64,000 bases of DNA. Origin: Bacillus sp. ISL-7. Lineage in GTDB: Bacteria > Bacillota > Bacilli > Bacillales_B > DSM-18226. The translations under genes and the position numbers were made by a program. Shown one piece after another: positions 55,835 to 64,000 of the stretch. The stretch spans positions 1 through 64,000 of the forward strand of contig NZ_JAGGQW010000056.1 of NCBI RefSeq assembly GCF_018613065.1. Reading direction: 5' to 3'. Numbering within the stretch: the stretch's first letter is position 1; each line of letters opens with the position of its first letter. The notes under the pieces were generated by a model, which saw nothing but the letters and a program-made list of their open reading frames with translations, was not told where the DNA came from and made no database searches.

Positions 55835-55947
55835 GAGCTAATTTTCGCATTTTATGGGCTAATTTTCGTTTCCAATAGGTGAGAATAGATTCTCTCAGCG
55901 AATTATTAGCTTCTATCAGCGAATTTGCATGTTCTATCAGCGAATCT
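55835..55947. repeat. Short tandem repeats GCTAATTTTCG and CTATCAGCGAAT
   Basis: GRGCTAATTTTCG occurs at 55835 and 55856. TCTATCAGCGAAT or TCTCTCAGCGAAT occurs at 55891, 55912 and 55933. Spacing is about 21 bases throughout. Such intergenic decayed repeats are common in Bacillus relatives; the function is unknown. Confidence 0.65.
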
Positions 55948-55984
55948 AGGAAGGTTAGGTCTATATTTTATAAATATACATTAA

Positions 55985-57094
55985 TTATGAATGAAAAGTA
56001 CGGCTATACAGCGTATATTTGTCAATACGCTCCCGGTTCGGTTCATACCCGATACCGGGTTGTTTTGGAATCGTAATCATCCCGTCTTCCACTGTTACCT
56101 CAGGCTCAATAATATCCTCCTTCCAATATCGGGCAGAAGCAGCTGTATCACCTGGGAGAGTAAAATTAGACAGGCTTGTTATTGCAATATTATGCGCCCT
56201 GCCAACCCCAGCCTCAAGCATGCCGCCACACCAGACGGGAATCCCATTCGCCTCACATAAATCATGGATTTTTTTAGATTCTGTTAAGCCTCCGACACGC
56301 CCAATTTTAATATTAATAATTTTACAACTGCCAAGTTGAATAGCCTTTCGAACGTCATCCACATTATGGATACTTTCATCCAGACAAATCGGTGTCTCGA
56401 TTTGGGCTTGAAGCTGCGCATGATCGATGATATCATCAAAGCCCAACGGCTGCTCAATCATCATTAAATTAAATTGATCCATCGCCTTAAGCGTTTCGAT
56501 ATCCTCTAAAGTATAAGCGGTATTTGCATCCGCCATTAATGGAATATCTGGGTAGTGTTTTCGAATCTCTGCTAAAATGTTTAAATCCCATCCTGGTTGA
56601 ATTTTCACCTTGATACGTTTATATCCTTCTTCTAGATGACCCTCAATCAATGCTAATAATTCTTCGACCGTATCCTGGATCCCAATACTGACGCCGACCT
56701 CAATCTTTTCAAATGTTCCTCCAAGGGCACTCGATAGACTAACTCCTTGCTGTTTAGCATAAGCATCCCAAATGGCCCCTTCAAGGGCAGCCTTTGCCAT
56801 GTAATTCCCTCGGATATGATGAAAGCGTTCGGAGACCTCATCTGGATGAGAAATTGGCTCTTTCAGAAGAAGTGGAATCAGAAAATCCTCCATCATATGC
56901 CAATTGGTTTTGACAGTTTCTTCTTTATATGTTGCATCCATCGCAGCAACGGATTCAGCCCAACCCGTAATGCCATCCTTTGTTTTGACTTCGACCAAAA
57001 TAAAATCTTTATCATATTCAGTCCCTACAGCGGTCGTGAAGGGGTGTAATAGATCCATTTTCATATGTCTTAACACAATTCGTTGTATTTCCAT
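55985..57094 (-). CDS. menC: N-succinylamino acid racemase / OSBS-like enolase-superfamily enzyme
   Basis: A 369-residue enzyme of the MenC/NSAR group. The acid-base Lys pair lies in R-I-K-V-K-I-Q-P-G, metal ligands in A-D-A-N, I-E-Q-P-L and L-D-E-S, and the second Lys in I-N-I-K-I-G-R-V-G. Members make o-succinylbenzoate or racemise N-succinyl amino acids, often both. The operon has a GNAT transferase, an M20 hydrolase and an amino-acid transporter, and no menaquinone genes. This favours the racemase role. It is the last gene of the operon. The symbol follows family naming only. Confidence 0.85.
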   Translation of the reverse strand: MEIQRIVLRHMKMDLLHPFTTAVGTEYDKDFILVEVKTKDGITGWAESVAAMDATYKEETVKTNWHMMEDFLIPLLLKEPISHPDEVSERFHHIRGNYMAKAALEGAIWDAYAKQQGVSLSSALGGTFEKIEVGVSIGIQDTVEELLALIEGHLEEGYKRIKVKIQPGWDLNILAEIRKHYPDIPLMADANTAYTLEDIETLKAMDQFNLMMIEQPLGFDDIIDHAQLQAQIETPICLDESIHNVDDVRKAIQLGSCKIINIKIGRVGGLTESKKIHDLCEANGIPVWCGGMLEAGVGRAHNIAITSLSNFTLPGDTAASARYWKEDIIEPEVTVEDGMITIPKQPGIGYEPNRERIDKYTLYSRTFHS

Positions 57095-57114
57095 CCTATT
57101 TATACCTCTCTCCG

Positions 57115-57942
57115 TTAAGTATGTTTCTTGGTTAATACATAATGATGAAGGTAAGGCTGATCACTTTTCCGTAATGCCGTAACCGTCCACCCTTTGCTCA
57201 TATAATGGGTAAAAATCTTGCGCGTTTTCATTCTCCATTCCAATGCAGCATTTAAATTATTCGATTTAATCGTTTGGAATTGATTTGGAACCGGAACATA
57301 GAGGAGATTGGCCCAGGCATCCCTCTCGCTATCTAGAAAAATATCCTTCGGTACCGGCAAGCCCTCTGCATCCTCGTCCACTTGAATCAAGAGGGGCACT
57401 TCATGGTTATCAACGAAATCTTCCATCCTCTTAGACGTTTCCTCAGCTATGTTCCATTCCACTAAGAAGCGGTCAGAAGGCAACCCTGCATTAAGAATAT
57501 CAGGCATTTCACCATAACAATTCTCAATATACTGCGTACACACTCCGCCTAGTTTACTTAAATTAAGGTATCCATTGACCGTTTCCAGTGGGTCATACGT
57601 CCATGTGATGAGTTGATAGCCCATCTTTCGTGCTTCTTCACGCTGCTTTAATTTTAATTTTTCCCCGATTCCCATTTTCCGAAAATCTGGGTGAATCCCC
57701 ATACTATGCGAACAAAGATAGACTTTTGTCCCATCAAATCCTGGAAAGCTATACTGAAAGCCAATTAATCGAGTTCCAGAAAAAGCGCCAATCACCATAC
57801 CGCCATTTTTAACGACGGCAATGCTATGGTTAACGGGGACCGGATCCTCATCAGCCCAAACAAGACTTTCTAAATCTCTCACAGCAGTCAATTCTTCTGT
57901 CGTATGTAACATGCGTATTGTAATCAGTTTTTGTAAGTCCAT
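57115..57942 (-). CDS. GNAT-family N-acyltransferase (candidate D-amino acid N-succinyltransferase)
   Basis: A 275-residue GNAT protein with the acyl-CoA loop [14 protein letters not shown] near residue 85 and a family-specific W-T-Y-D-P-L-E region. It lies 20 bases upstream of the racemase gene. In the pathway described for Geobacillus kaustophilus, a GNAT enzyme adds succinyl to D-amino acids before racemisation. The same role is inferred here. Confidence 0.8.
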   Translation of the reverse strand: MDLQKLITIRMLHTTEELTAVRDLESLVWADEDPVPVNHSIAVVKNGGMVIGAFSGTRLIGFQYSFPGFDGTKVYLCSHSMGIHPDFRKMGIGEKLKLKQREEARKMGYQLITWTYDPLETVNGYLNLSKLGGVCTQYIENCYGEMPDILNAGLPSDRFLVEWNIAEETSKRMEDFVDNHEVPLLIQVDEDAEGLPVPKDIFLDSERDAWANLLYVPVPNQFQTIKSNNLNAALEWRMKTRKIFTHYMSKGWTVTALRKSDQPYLHHYVLTKKHT

Positions 57943-57970
57943 ATTGAGTAACTATCCTCCTGCCAATTGA

Positions 57971-58726
57971 TTAGATGACATTTTTAAGAAAGCTTTTTAA
58001 ACGATCACTAGTAGGATTGGTGAACAGTTGTGCTGGAGCTCCTTGTTCTTCAATGACCCCGTCACACATATAAATGACGCGATCGGCCACTTCTCTAGCA
58101 AACTTCATTTCGTGAGTCACAATCAGCATCGTCATTCCTTCTTCGGCCAATCCCTTCATAACATTAAGAACTTCACTAACAAGTTCTGGGTCTAAGGCGG
58201 AGGTCGGTTCATCAAACAGCATAATTTTTGGATTCATCGCCATCGCCCGTGCAATCGCGACTCGCTGCTGCTGACCTCCAGAAAGTTTCCTTGGGTATAC
58301 ATCTTTTTTATCTTTAAGCCCCACCCTTTCTAGTAAAACTAATGCCTTTTCGACGGCTTCTGCCTTCGACTTCTTTAACGCCTGAATCGGCGCTTCAATA
58401 ATGTTTTGTAAAACGGTCAGGTGCGGAAATAAGTTGAATTGTTGAAACACCATCCCTACTTCCCGTCTAATTTGTTGAATGCTCCGCGGCGAATAGTTCA
58501 ATACCGTGCTATCAATTGAAATTCGGCCAGATGAAAGAGTCTCGAGCCCGTTCAGACAGCGAAGGAGTGTACTTTTCCCCGATCCGCTGGAACCAATCAG
58601 GGCAACCACTTCGCCAGGGTACACTTGTAAATTAATCCCTTTTAAGACCTCCAGCTGATTAAAACTTTTATGGACATTTTCAATTTCAATAATAGGATAA
58701 AGATGATCTTTCACTTTATTTGACAA
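57971..58726 (-). CDS. Amino-acid ABC transporter ATPase (GlnQ-like)
   Basis: A 251-residue ATPase with Walker [10 protein letters not shown], signature L-S-G-G-Q-Q-Q-R, Walker B I-M-L-F-D-E-P and the switch His in V-T-H-E-M. It is of the polar amino acid uptake type. The TTG start follows GGGAGG. The permease and binding protein genes are immediately upstream. Confidence 0.92.
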   Translation of the reverse strand: MSNKVKDHLYPIIEIENVHKSFNQLEVLKGINLQVYPGEVVALIGSSGSGKSTLLRCLNGLETLSSGRISIDSTVLNYSPRSIQQIRREVGMVFQQFNLFPHLTVLQNIIEAPIQALKKSKAEAVEKALVLLERVGLKDKKDVYPRKLSGGQQQRVAIARAMAMNPKIMLFDEPTSALDPELVSEVLNVMKGLAEEGMTMLIVTHEMKFAREVADRVIYMCDGVIEEQGAPAQLFTNPTSDRLKSFLKNVI

Positions 58727-58742
58727 GGTAGGTCCTCCCTTA

Positions 58743-59399
58743 CTAACGTTCGCTAACCGACAACTTAAATTCGACCTTTCTTAAGAAAAACGAGAAGATC
58801 GTTGTCATCACTAAATAAAGAACGGCTGCAGTAATATAGAACTCGATAAACGCATAGTTGGTTGATGCAAATCTTTGTGAAGTCATCATTAATTCTGAAA
58901 CGGTAACAAGAGAAGCGAGCGATGAATCTTTTAGTAGTGTAATAGACTCATTGCCAATCGCAGGGATGCTTACTCTTAACGCCTGCGGGAGAATAATTCT
59001 CCGCATGACTGTTGGATAACTCAGACCTAGTGATTGTGCTGCTTCCATCTGTCCTTTAGGGATTGACAAGATCCCCCCTCTTAAAATTTCGGCAATATAG
59101 GCTCCAGCATTTATTCCTAAAGCTAGAACAGAGGCGGTAAAGGGATTCAACTCAATCCCTATTTGCGGAAGACCAAAGTAGACAAGAAATAGTTGAACCA
59201 AAAGTGGGGTCCCTCTAAGGACCCAAATATAAAAGTCTGCGAACAAAGACAAAATCTTAAACTTTGAAATCTTCATGATCACGATAATGATTCCCATAAT
59301 TAACCCTAGTACTAAGGAAACAATGGAGATTTCAAGTGTCATTAGAGATGCCTCGAGTAGAAATGGAATGTACTGAGTAACAAGAGAAAAATCTAACAT
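58743..59399 (-). CDS. Amino-acid ABC transporter permease
   Basis: A 218-residue membrane protein with five spans and the EAA loop for the ATPase ([11 protein letters not shown], then R-R-I-I-L-P-Q-A-L). It is typical of His/Glu/Gln/Arg permeases. AAGGAG lies 8 bases before the ATG. Confidence 0.92.
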   Translation of the reverse strand: MLDFSLVTQYIPFLLEASLMTLEISIVSLVLGLIMGIIIVIMKISKFKILSLFADFYIWVLRGTPLLVQLFLVYFGLPQIGIELNPFTASVLALGINAGAYIAEILRGGILSIPKGQMEAAQSLGLSYPTVMRRIILPQALRVSIPAIGNESITLLKDSSLASLVTVSELMMTSQRFASTNYAFIEFYITAAVLYLVMTTIFSFFLRKVEFKLSVSER

Positions 59400-59411
59400 A
59401 TCTTTAGCTCC

Positions 59412-60200
59412 TTATCGGATGTCTTTTCCAAACCATTTTTTACTAATTTCCTCATATTTTCCGTCTTTTTGCATTTCAGCTATAATCTTATTGATCTCTT
59501 TACGGAGATCATTATCTTCTTTTCGAATGGTCATTCCTGCTAGCTCTGTGTTCAATAGACCATCAATTGCTACTAAACTATAATTTTGATCGAGAATAAT
59601 TTTTGCACCGACACCTTGGTCTGTTGATACACCTTCTAATCGGCCATTTACTAAATCCTCAAAGGCAAGAAAATCATTCTTATAAAGTTTCACATCGGCC
59701 CCAAGCTTTGTTACCTCTTCTGCAGCAGTGGTTGAGATCGTTACACCAATTTTTTTCCCCTTCATGTCTTTTGGTGCTTTGATGGAAGAATCTTTTGGAA
59801 CAAACAACTGATTGCCAGTTGTAAAATAAGGGTCACTAAAAGAGACTTTCTTCTTTCTTTCGTCTGTAATGGCCATATCGGAAATGATAATATCAAACTT
59901 TTTGCCTGTTAATGCAGGGATCATACTATCCCATGGGTTAGAGACTAGAACTGCTTTCACACCCAGTCTTTTTGCCACTTCTTGAGCAATGTCTACGTCA
60001 AATCCTTCTAATTCATTACTTTTATTGATGTAGTTATAGGGAGGATATGCCCCTTCCATTGCAATCTCAATTTTTCCCTTATCCTTAATGGATTTAAGGG
60101 GATCACTTTTTGCTAAACCGCTAGTTTCTTTGCTGCCACCGCAGGCTGCCATGATCAGGATTAGACATGCTAAACACAAACCAACCATATACTTTTTCAT
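59412..60200 (-). CDS. Amino-acid ABC transporter substrate-binding lipoprotein
   Basis: A 262-residue family 3 solute-binding protein with lipobox L-I-M-A-A-C near residue 20. The pattern includes E-G-A-Y-P-P-Y-N-Y, E-G-F-D-V-D-I-A-Q-E and F-S-D-P-Y-F. It probably binds amino acids or N-acyl amino acids. GGGGGATCATT precedes the ATG. Confidence 0.9.
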   Translation of the reverse strand: MKKYMVGLCLACLILIMAACGGSKETSGLAKSDPLKSIKDKGKIEIAMEGAYPPYNYINKSNELEGFDVDIAQEVAKRLGVKAVLVSNPWDSMIPALTGKKFDIIISDMAITDERKKKVSFSDPYFTTGNQLFVPKDSSIKAPKDMKGKKIGVTISTTAAEEVTKLGADVKLYKNDFLAFEDLVNGRLEGVSTDQGVGAKIILDQNYSLVAIDGLLNTELAGMTIRKEDNDLRKEINKIIAEMQKDGKYEEISKKWFGKDIR

Positions 60201-60212
60201 AATGATCCCCCA

Positions 60213-61364
60213 TTAATGTTTATTTTCATTATTTTTTGAAGCGGCATTATAAAGTAGACTTGTTAATATTTTCGTTCCATATAGTAGTGCCTTCTGATTG
60301 AATTGCATGTCCGGGTGGTGAAGTCCAGGACGCAAGTCACAGCCTAATCCAATCATGGTCGCCTTTACATCCGGATTTTGCAGGGTATAAAAATGAAAAT
60401 CTTCTCCTCCTTGTGAAATACAATTGTCTACTACATTTTCTTCTCCCAAGACAGAGGCAGCGGCAGCATTTGCTAGTTTTATAGCTTCAGTATTTAATCT
60501 TGCAGCAGGAACAAATTCTTTCACGGTTCCGTTTATACTTGTCCCAGTCAAAGTACCGACCTTATCTAGCAAATCCACTGCTCTCGACTGCAGTTCATCC
60601 ATTGCTCCATTTGTACTTGCACGTAAATCCAAAATAAAATTTGCAGTTTCCGGAATGACATTGGAGGAATCTCCTCCAGCATGTAAACCTGTCATTTTAA
60701 TTGAAAAGGAGTCCGGGCTTTTTAAGCGAATGTTTTGCAATGCCTGAATTAAGTAGGAAGCGGCTTCGATTGGGTTATTTCCATCCTGAGGCCGCGATGC
60801 ATGTGCTTGCTTGCCCTTGATGACCCCGTAAATGGTAGCACAGGAACTATGAACAATGGCAGGAGCCACTTTCCCCATTGGAACTTCCATCCATGGACGA
60901 AGATGAACACCAAATAAGTATTGAACGCCTTTCAAAGCACCCTCGTGCATCATTCGCAGCGCCCCCTCCCCCTTCTCCTCTGCTGGTTGAAAAATAAACC
61001 GGATCGGTTTAGTGTGATAAGATTTATTAGCAGCTATGGCTAAGGCAGTATGTAATACCATGGTGCTGTGGGCATCATGCCCGCAGGAATGATTGGGTTG
61101 AACCTTCCCTTTCACTTCTTGTAAAAGGGCATCCATATCCGCACGTAAAGCAACGATCTCGTTGCCTTCTCCTGGAATATCCGCAACAATACCAAAATGC
61201 CCTTCGTATGTTTTAAATGAGATCCCTGCTTTCGCTAATTCTTCCTGAATATATTGTGAAGTTTTCTGTTCCTGCCAGCTTGGCTCCGCCAATTGGTGCA
61301 GATCAGCATAAGTCTTTAGAATCGCTTGTTCCTGCTCGTTCATAAAATTGATAAGCTGGCTCAT
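60213..61364 (-). CDS. M20-family amidohydrolase (candidate N-succinyl-L-amino acid hydrolase)
   Basis: A 383-residue metal-dependent M20D enzyme with D-M-D-A-L near residue 85, S-C-G-H-D-A-H near 101, P-A-E-E-K-G-E-G near 135 and G-G-E-D-F-H late. It releases amino acids from N-acyl forms. The start at 61364 follows GGGAG 7 bases upstream; the longer frame overlaps the regulator gene by 4 bases. In this operon it is the likely last step that frees the L-amino acid. Confidence 0.87.
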   Translation of the reverse strand: MSQLINFMNEQEQAILKTYADLHQLAEPSWQEQKTSQYIQEELAKAGISFKTYEGHFGIVADIPGEGNEIVALRADMDALLQEVKGKVQPNHSCGHDAHSTMVLHTALAIAANKSYHTKPIRFIFQPAEEKGEGALRMMHEGALKGVQYLFGVHLRPWMEVPMGKVAPAIVHSSCATIYGVIKGKQAHASRPQDGNNPIEAASYLIQALQNIRLKSPDSFSIKMTGLHAGGDSSNVIPETANFILDLRASTNGAMDELQSRAVDLLDKVGTLTGTSINGTVKEFVPAARLNTEAIKLANAAAASVLGEENVVDNCISQGGEDFHFYTLQNPDVKATMIGLGCDLRPGLHHPDMQFNQKALLYGTKILTSLLYNAASKNNENKH

Positions 61365-61387
61365 AATGGAACTCCCATCCAAATTTG

Positions 61388-62239
61388 TCATTCAACAAAC
61401 ACACCATAGTTTGAGTAAAGTTCTTCTAATTTTTGCTGTCGAACTTGGATTGCATCCGAATTTTTCACCTTCATCCCAGCAATGATAAAATCCAACAAAA
61501 TGATCGCGGGTGTGATGGAGTGGGCGGCCGATTCGGAATCTTCTTCTGTTGTCAGCGTATAATCGGCGATTCGACCAATCGGAGACAATAATCGATCGGT
61601 AACGCAAATGATTGGAACCCCTTGTTTTTTGGCACATTCTGCAATATGCAGGGTTTCCTTCGAATAACGAGGAAACGAGATAATAAATAGAACAGAGCGA
61701 TCACTTAAATCGGTTAACCGCTCATAGATTTCTCCTGTTGACGGACAAAGTGTGACTTGATCCCGCAGTGTATGAAGCTGAAAAGAAAACCAGTGAGCCG
61801 GTGCATAGGATGCACCCATTCCCAAAATGAAAATCCGATCTGCTTTGATTAAAACATCAACGACCTTCCAAAGCTCGGTTTCATTGAGCTGGTGATTGGT
61901 TTGTCGCTGGGAAAGAATTTCCTTTTCCAAGATTTCCGTAAAAAGAGAAGTGTGCTCTTCTTCTTTATTTTCGATTTTGGAATTTGTATTGAATGGATGC
62001 AAACTTTTGTTTACCATCTGCTGTTGAATGTAATGGAGCATTTCGCTAAATCCATTGAATCCCAACGCATAGGAGAGTCGGATGACGGTGGTTTCACTAA
62101 CATCTACCTTTCGTCCAATCATAGTTGCCGTGTCAAAAGCTGATTCATCAAGTTTTTCAATCAGATGTTTGGCTACTTTTTTTTGTCCAGGAGACAACGT
62201 TTCATATTTTTCCTTAATAATCGTTTCAAAGCTTTTCAT
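61388..62239 (-). CDS. RpiR-family transcriptional regulator
   Basis: The 283-residue protein has an N-terminal HTH_6 (about residues 1-77) and a SIS phosphosugar-type domain (about 125-255: F-I-L-G-M-G-A-S, F-I-I-S-F-P-R-Y-S). It is the first gene of the racemase operon and so probably controls it. GGAGG precedes the ATG. A -10 box (TATAAT) lies at 62311-62316. Confidence 0.88.
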   Translation of the reverse strand: MKSFETIIKEKYETLSPGQKKVAKHLIEKLDESAFDTATMIGRKVDVSETTVIRLSYALGFNGFSEMLHYIQQQMVNKSLHPFNTNSKIENKEEEHTSLFTEILEKEILSQRQTNHQLNETELWKVVDVLIKADRIFILGMGASYAPAHWFSFQLHTLRDQVTLCPSTGEIYERLTDLSDRSVLFIISFPRYSKETLHIAECAKKQGVPIICVTDRLLSPIGRIADYTLTTEEDSESAAHSITPAIILLDFIIAGMKVKNSDAIQVRQQKLEELYSNYGVFVE

Positions 62240-62393
62240 ATGTCCTCCAATCCGCGCAGGAAATGCTTCATAATTTATAAATGTTGCAGTAACTTCTTTA
62301 TTGTTTTTTTATTATACCCTATTCGTTGAATATTTAGAAATCTTTTTTTATAAAAAATTTCTTGTTTCTTTAAAATCCACTTATAAACAAAAA

Positions 62394-62434
62394 AGTGTCA
62401 GGCACCATCCAGTAAATGGGTGGTTCCTGACACC
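62394..62434. repeat. GTGTCAGGCACCATCC hairpin repeat
   Basis: AGTGTCAGG.ACCATCC pairs with GGGTGGT.CCTGACAC around a 7-base loop. It lies upstream of the RpiR operon and downstream of FbpA. Same family as at 48412. Confidence 0.7.
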
Positions 62435-62473
62435 TAGCTTTTATGATGCATCCTTTATTGGAAAAAACAAAAA

Positions 62474-62489
62474 AGCCGCCAAAGCAGCT
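62474..62489 (-). terminator. Short hairpin with T run
   Basis: AGCTGC-TTTG-GCGGCT is followed by TTTTTTG on the minus strand. It is the likely end of the FbpA transcript. Apart from these hairpins the gap 62240-62674 holds only the RpiR operon promoter. Confidence 0.55.
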
Positions 62490-62674
62490 AGATTTTCAAC
62501 TGTTACTTCCCTTTAATTTAATAATTGGTACCTATGTAAACAATTTTAAAGAAATCAAATTCGTAAACCTACGATTATCACTTTCCTACTTCATACTTCA
62601 TATTAAATGACAATATAGTTCTCCGCCCCGATTATCATTAAATTCTAAGATTATTTCAGTTGAAGAATGCTTTT

Positions 62675-62860
62675 TTATCTTATTGTTTTTGTACTTGAAT
62701 CCAAACCATTTGTTTCAACATATTGGTACTCAGTTTCTAGTTCACCCAAAGTCCATTCATACAAATGTTTATTATTTTTTTTAAATATTCCGGATCTAAT
62801 AAGTTCATTTATTAAAAATTGCCTTTTTAGATGGACTGCTTTTCGTTGGTTATTTTTCAT
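62675..62860 (-). CDS. FbpA-like Fur-regulated basic protein
   Basis: The 61-residue basic protein resembles B. subtilis FbpA, a small helper of the iron-sparing response (R-Q-F-L-I-N-E-L-I, then H-L-Y-E-W-T-L-G-E-L-E). The start at 62860 was chosen by length comparison; an upstream ATG at 62884 adds eight residues. No convincing Fur box was seen upstream. Confidence 0.75.
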   Translation of the reverse strand: MKNNQRKAVHLKRQFLINELIRSGIFKKNNKHLYEWTLGELETEYQYVETNGLDSSTKTIR

Positions 62861-63150
62861 TAAGAAGGGTTCCACTCCTTTCATAAGGGCAATTATAAAT
62901 GAGATTTTTTAAGAATTTGTCGATTGAACGGGTATTTAATGACTTTTAAAGGAATTGTTAACCTTCTTTAACAAAAGAAAATGTCTTTCTAAAAATTTAA
63001 TCTAAAAGTTAATTTTGAAATAATTCTTAATAAAACTTAATATTATCGTAAACCTGAAAAGTTTTTATGTATGATACATTGAATTTAACTTTAAAAACAA
63101 AAAGTACATAGAAATGTGAAAAAAATTAGAAACAAGAATGAGTGGATCAC

Positions 63151-63666
63151 ATGTTAAATGTAAAAGAGGTAACTGAACTGCTAAGGGATGAAGGGATAAC
63201 AGCTAGTGAACAAATCGTCATACGTTGGATCCTCGAAGGGAAAATAAAAGCGAAAAGGACCAAACATCTTAATATTGACTTCTTGATCCAACCAAAAGAT
63301 CTAGTTGCATTCATACTAGAAAAGAAAATTGAGGACAAGATTAAACAATTTGGTATGGATTATCTGCACTGGGAAAAGACGTTTCAAGAGAACCAGAAGT
63401 TAAAAGAGGAAATCGAAGAGGTAAAAACTACTATTCGGATCGAACAAGCAAAAGTTAGTGGCTTAAAAAAAATGTTAAAAGCAGAATATGCTCTTTCCGA
63501 TCATCCCCCACTTACCTTTAACTCATTATTTGGTTTAGATGCAGGGACTGACAAAGCAATGTTGAAGAAAGAGTTTAAGAAACTACTTAAAGCCCTTCAT
63601 CCCGATCGATCTGGTGACGAGAGACTTTTCAAAGTGTTTTATGAACATTACAAAAAGACCATTTAA
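63151..63666 (+). CDS. HTH / coiled-coil / J-domain-like protein
   Basis: A 171-residue protein with an unusual layout. Residues 1-50 look like an excisionase/MerR-type HTH (L-N-V-K-E-V-T-E-L-L). Residues 55-112 form a charged coiled coil. Residues 128-171 look like a J domain core with helix II L-K-K-E-F-K-K-L-L-K-A-L, the H-P-D motif at 150-152 and helix III. J domains stimulate DnaK. The start at 63151 was chosen; a GTG at 63142 is possible. Function unknown. Confidence 0.75.
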   Translation: MLNVKEVTELLRDEGITASEQIVIRWILEGKIKAKRTKHLNIDFLIQPKDLVAFILEKKIEDKIKQFGMDYLHWEKTFQENQKLKEEIEEVKTTIRIEQAKVSGLKKMLKAEYALSDHPPLTFNSLFGLDAGTDKAMLKKEFKKLLKALHPDRSGDERLFKVFYEHYKKTI

Positions 63667-63879
63667 ATTTAATATTTTTCTACAAACAGTAGAGGTACCA
63701 TATGATTTACCGTCTTAATTTGTCCGATTAAGAAGTAATTTAACTATTCCTTATAAAATATGGAGATTAATGTAGATAAGTTTTAAAACGTGATAGCAGG
63801 AAAAAATCATCCCGTTACAAAAATAGTAAAGAAGACGTAACAGATGTCTAACGAATAAGTTGAAAGGTGGTCATTTTCC

Positions 63880-64000
63880 TTGAGTATGGATTTATCCCTA
63901 CAACAAATCGTCGAAGGTCTACCGAAGTCGTTATTAAATGCATCTGATAGAGATTTGGAAGGATTCCAAAAAATTATCGAAGAAACAATAAAATTAAGAG
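63880..64000 (+). CDS. Partial gene at the right edge
   Basis: A TTG start (or ATG at 63886) follows GAAAGGTGG with about 9 bases spacing. The frame (M)SMDLSLQQIVEGLPKSLL... is open to the window end (40 codons). It looks soluble and helical; no family is recognised. It lies 213 bases behind the J-domain gene on the same strand and may be co-expressed. Confidence 0.6.
   Translation, partial: MSMDLSLQQIVEGLPKSLLNASDRDLEGFQKIIEETIKLR

Noticed and set aside
55835..55947. A CRISPR array
   Set aside because: Repeats are too short and imperfect, spacers are not unique 30-40-base units, and no cas genes are near.
62861..63150. Fur box for the FbpA-like gene
   Set aside because: Only loose AT-rich matches to TGATAATNATTATCA were found, none good enough to report.

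Overview
The window comes from a low-GC, endospore-forming member of the Bacillaceae (Bacillus/Neobacillus type). The evidence is a ger germination operon, a YjcZ-type sporulation microprotein, a KinB-like phosphorelay kinase, a class III fructose-bisphosphatase of the B. subtilis type, HelD, DUF1540, FbpA, a TPP riboswitch, and Shine-Dalgarno sites of the AGGAGGTGA type before most genes. Most genes are on the minus strand.

Layout. 0-0.2 kb: a TPP riboswitch with its terminator, whose gene lies off the left edge. 0.4-4.4 kb: a ger operon (39-aa membrane microprotein, gerA, gerB, gerC) with overlapping stop/start codons. 4.6-10.3 kb: a polysaccharide deacetylase, a 33-aa ORF behind an Fnr-type promoter, a macro/vWA deletion chimera, an HxlR regulator with a DsbA-family protein, an amidohydrolase with an internal deletion, and a DoxX protein. 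10.5-14.4 kb: a sigma-54 regulon of an NtrC-type activator, a ureohydrolase and an NCS1 permease, with a clear -24/-12 promoter and shared upstream elements. 14.5-20.7 kb: small DUF proteins, sporulation genes and an orphan histidine kinase. 21.0-25.3 kb: a decayed island that begins with a 5'-truncated selenocysteine tRNA and holds a truncated DUF2075 ATPase, an ATPase fragment, a wrecked PTS permease and short orphan ORFs. 25.4-34 kb: nitroreductase, dipeptidase, fbp, and a fdhD/FdhF-like/DUF2294 molybdoenzyme group. 34.5-45.7 kb: S66 peptidase, LspA paralog, arylamine N-acetyltransferase, YbjQ, a CoA-transferase/acyl-CoA dehydrogenase pair suggestive of glutarate use, HelD, and a divergent YwnB/YwnA-like pair with palindromic operators. 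45.8-47.9 kb: a GC-rich secreted GH3 glycosidase with a cre site. 48.4-55.1 kb: a four-gene sensory operon (hybrid kinase, CheR methyltransferase, receiver-PAS-kinase, membrane-anchored sugar-binding protein) that resembles RsbK/RsbM of B. cereus but lacks the usual phosphatase output. 56-62.3 kb: a seven-gene operon (RpiR regulator, M20 hydrolase, amino-acid ABC transporter, GNAT acyltransferase, enolase-superfamily racemase) that matches the N-succinyl-amino-acid route converting D- to L-amino acids. 62.7-64 kb: FbpA and an unusual HTH/coiled-coil/J-domain protein followed by a partial gene.

Three themes recur. First, three genes appear to start with AUU after a strong ribosome-binding site. 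Second, many genes are broken by internal deletion, truncation or frameshift. Third, a family of GGTGCCTGACACC-type hairpins is scattered at gene ends. No CRISPR array, intact transposase, integrase or rRNA operon was seen. All functional names rest on reading motifs by eye; no database search was run.
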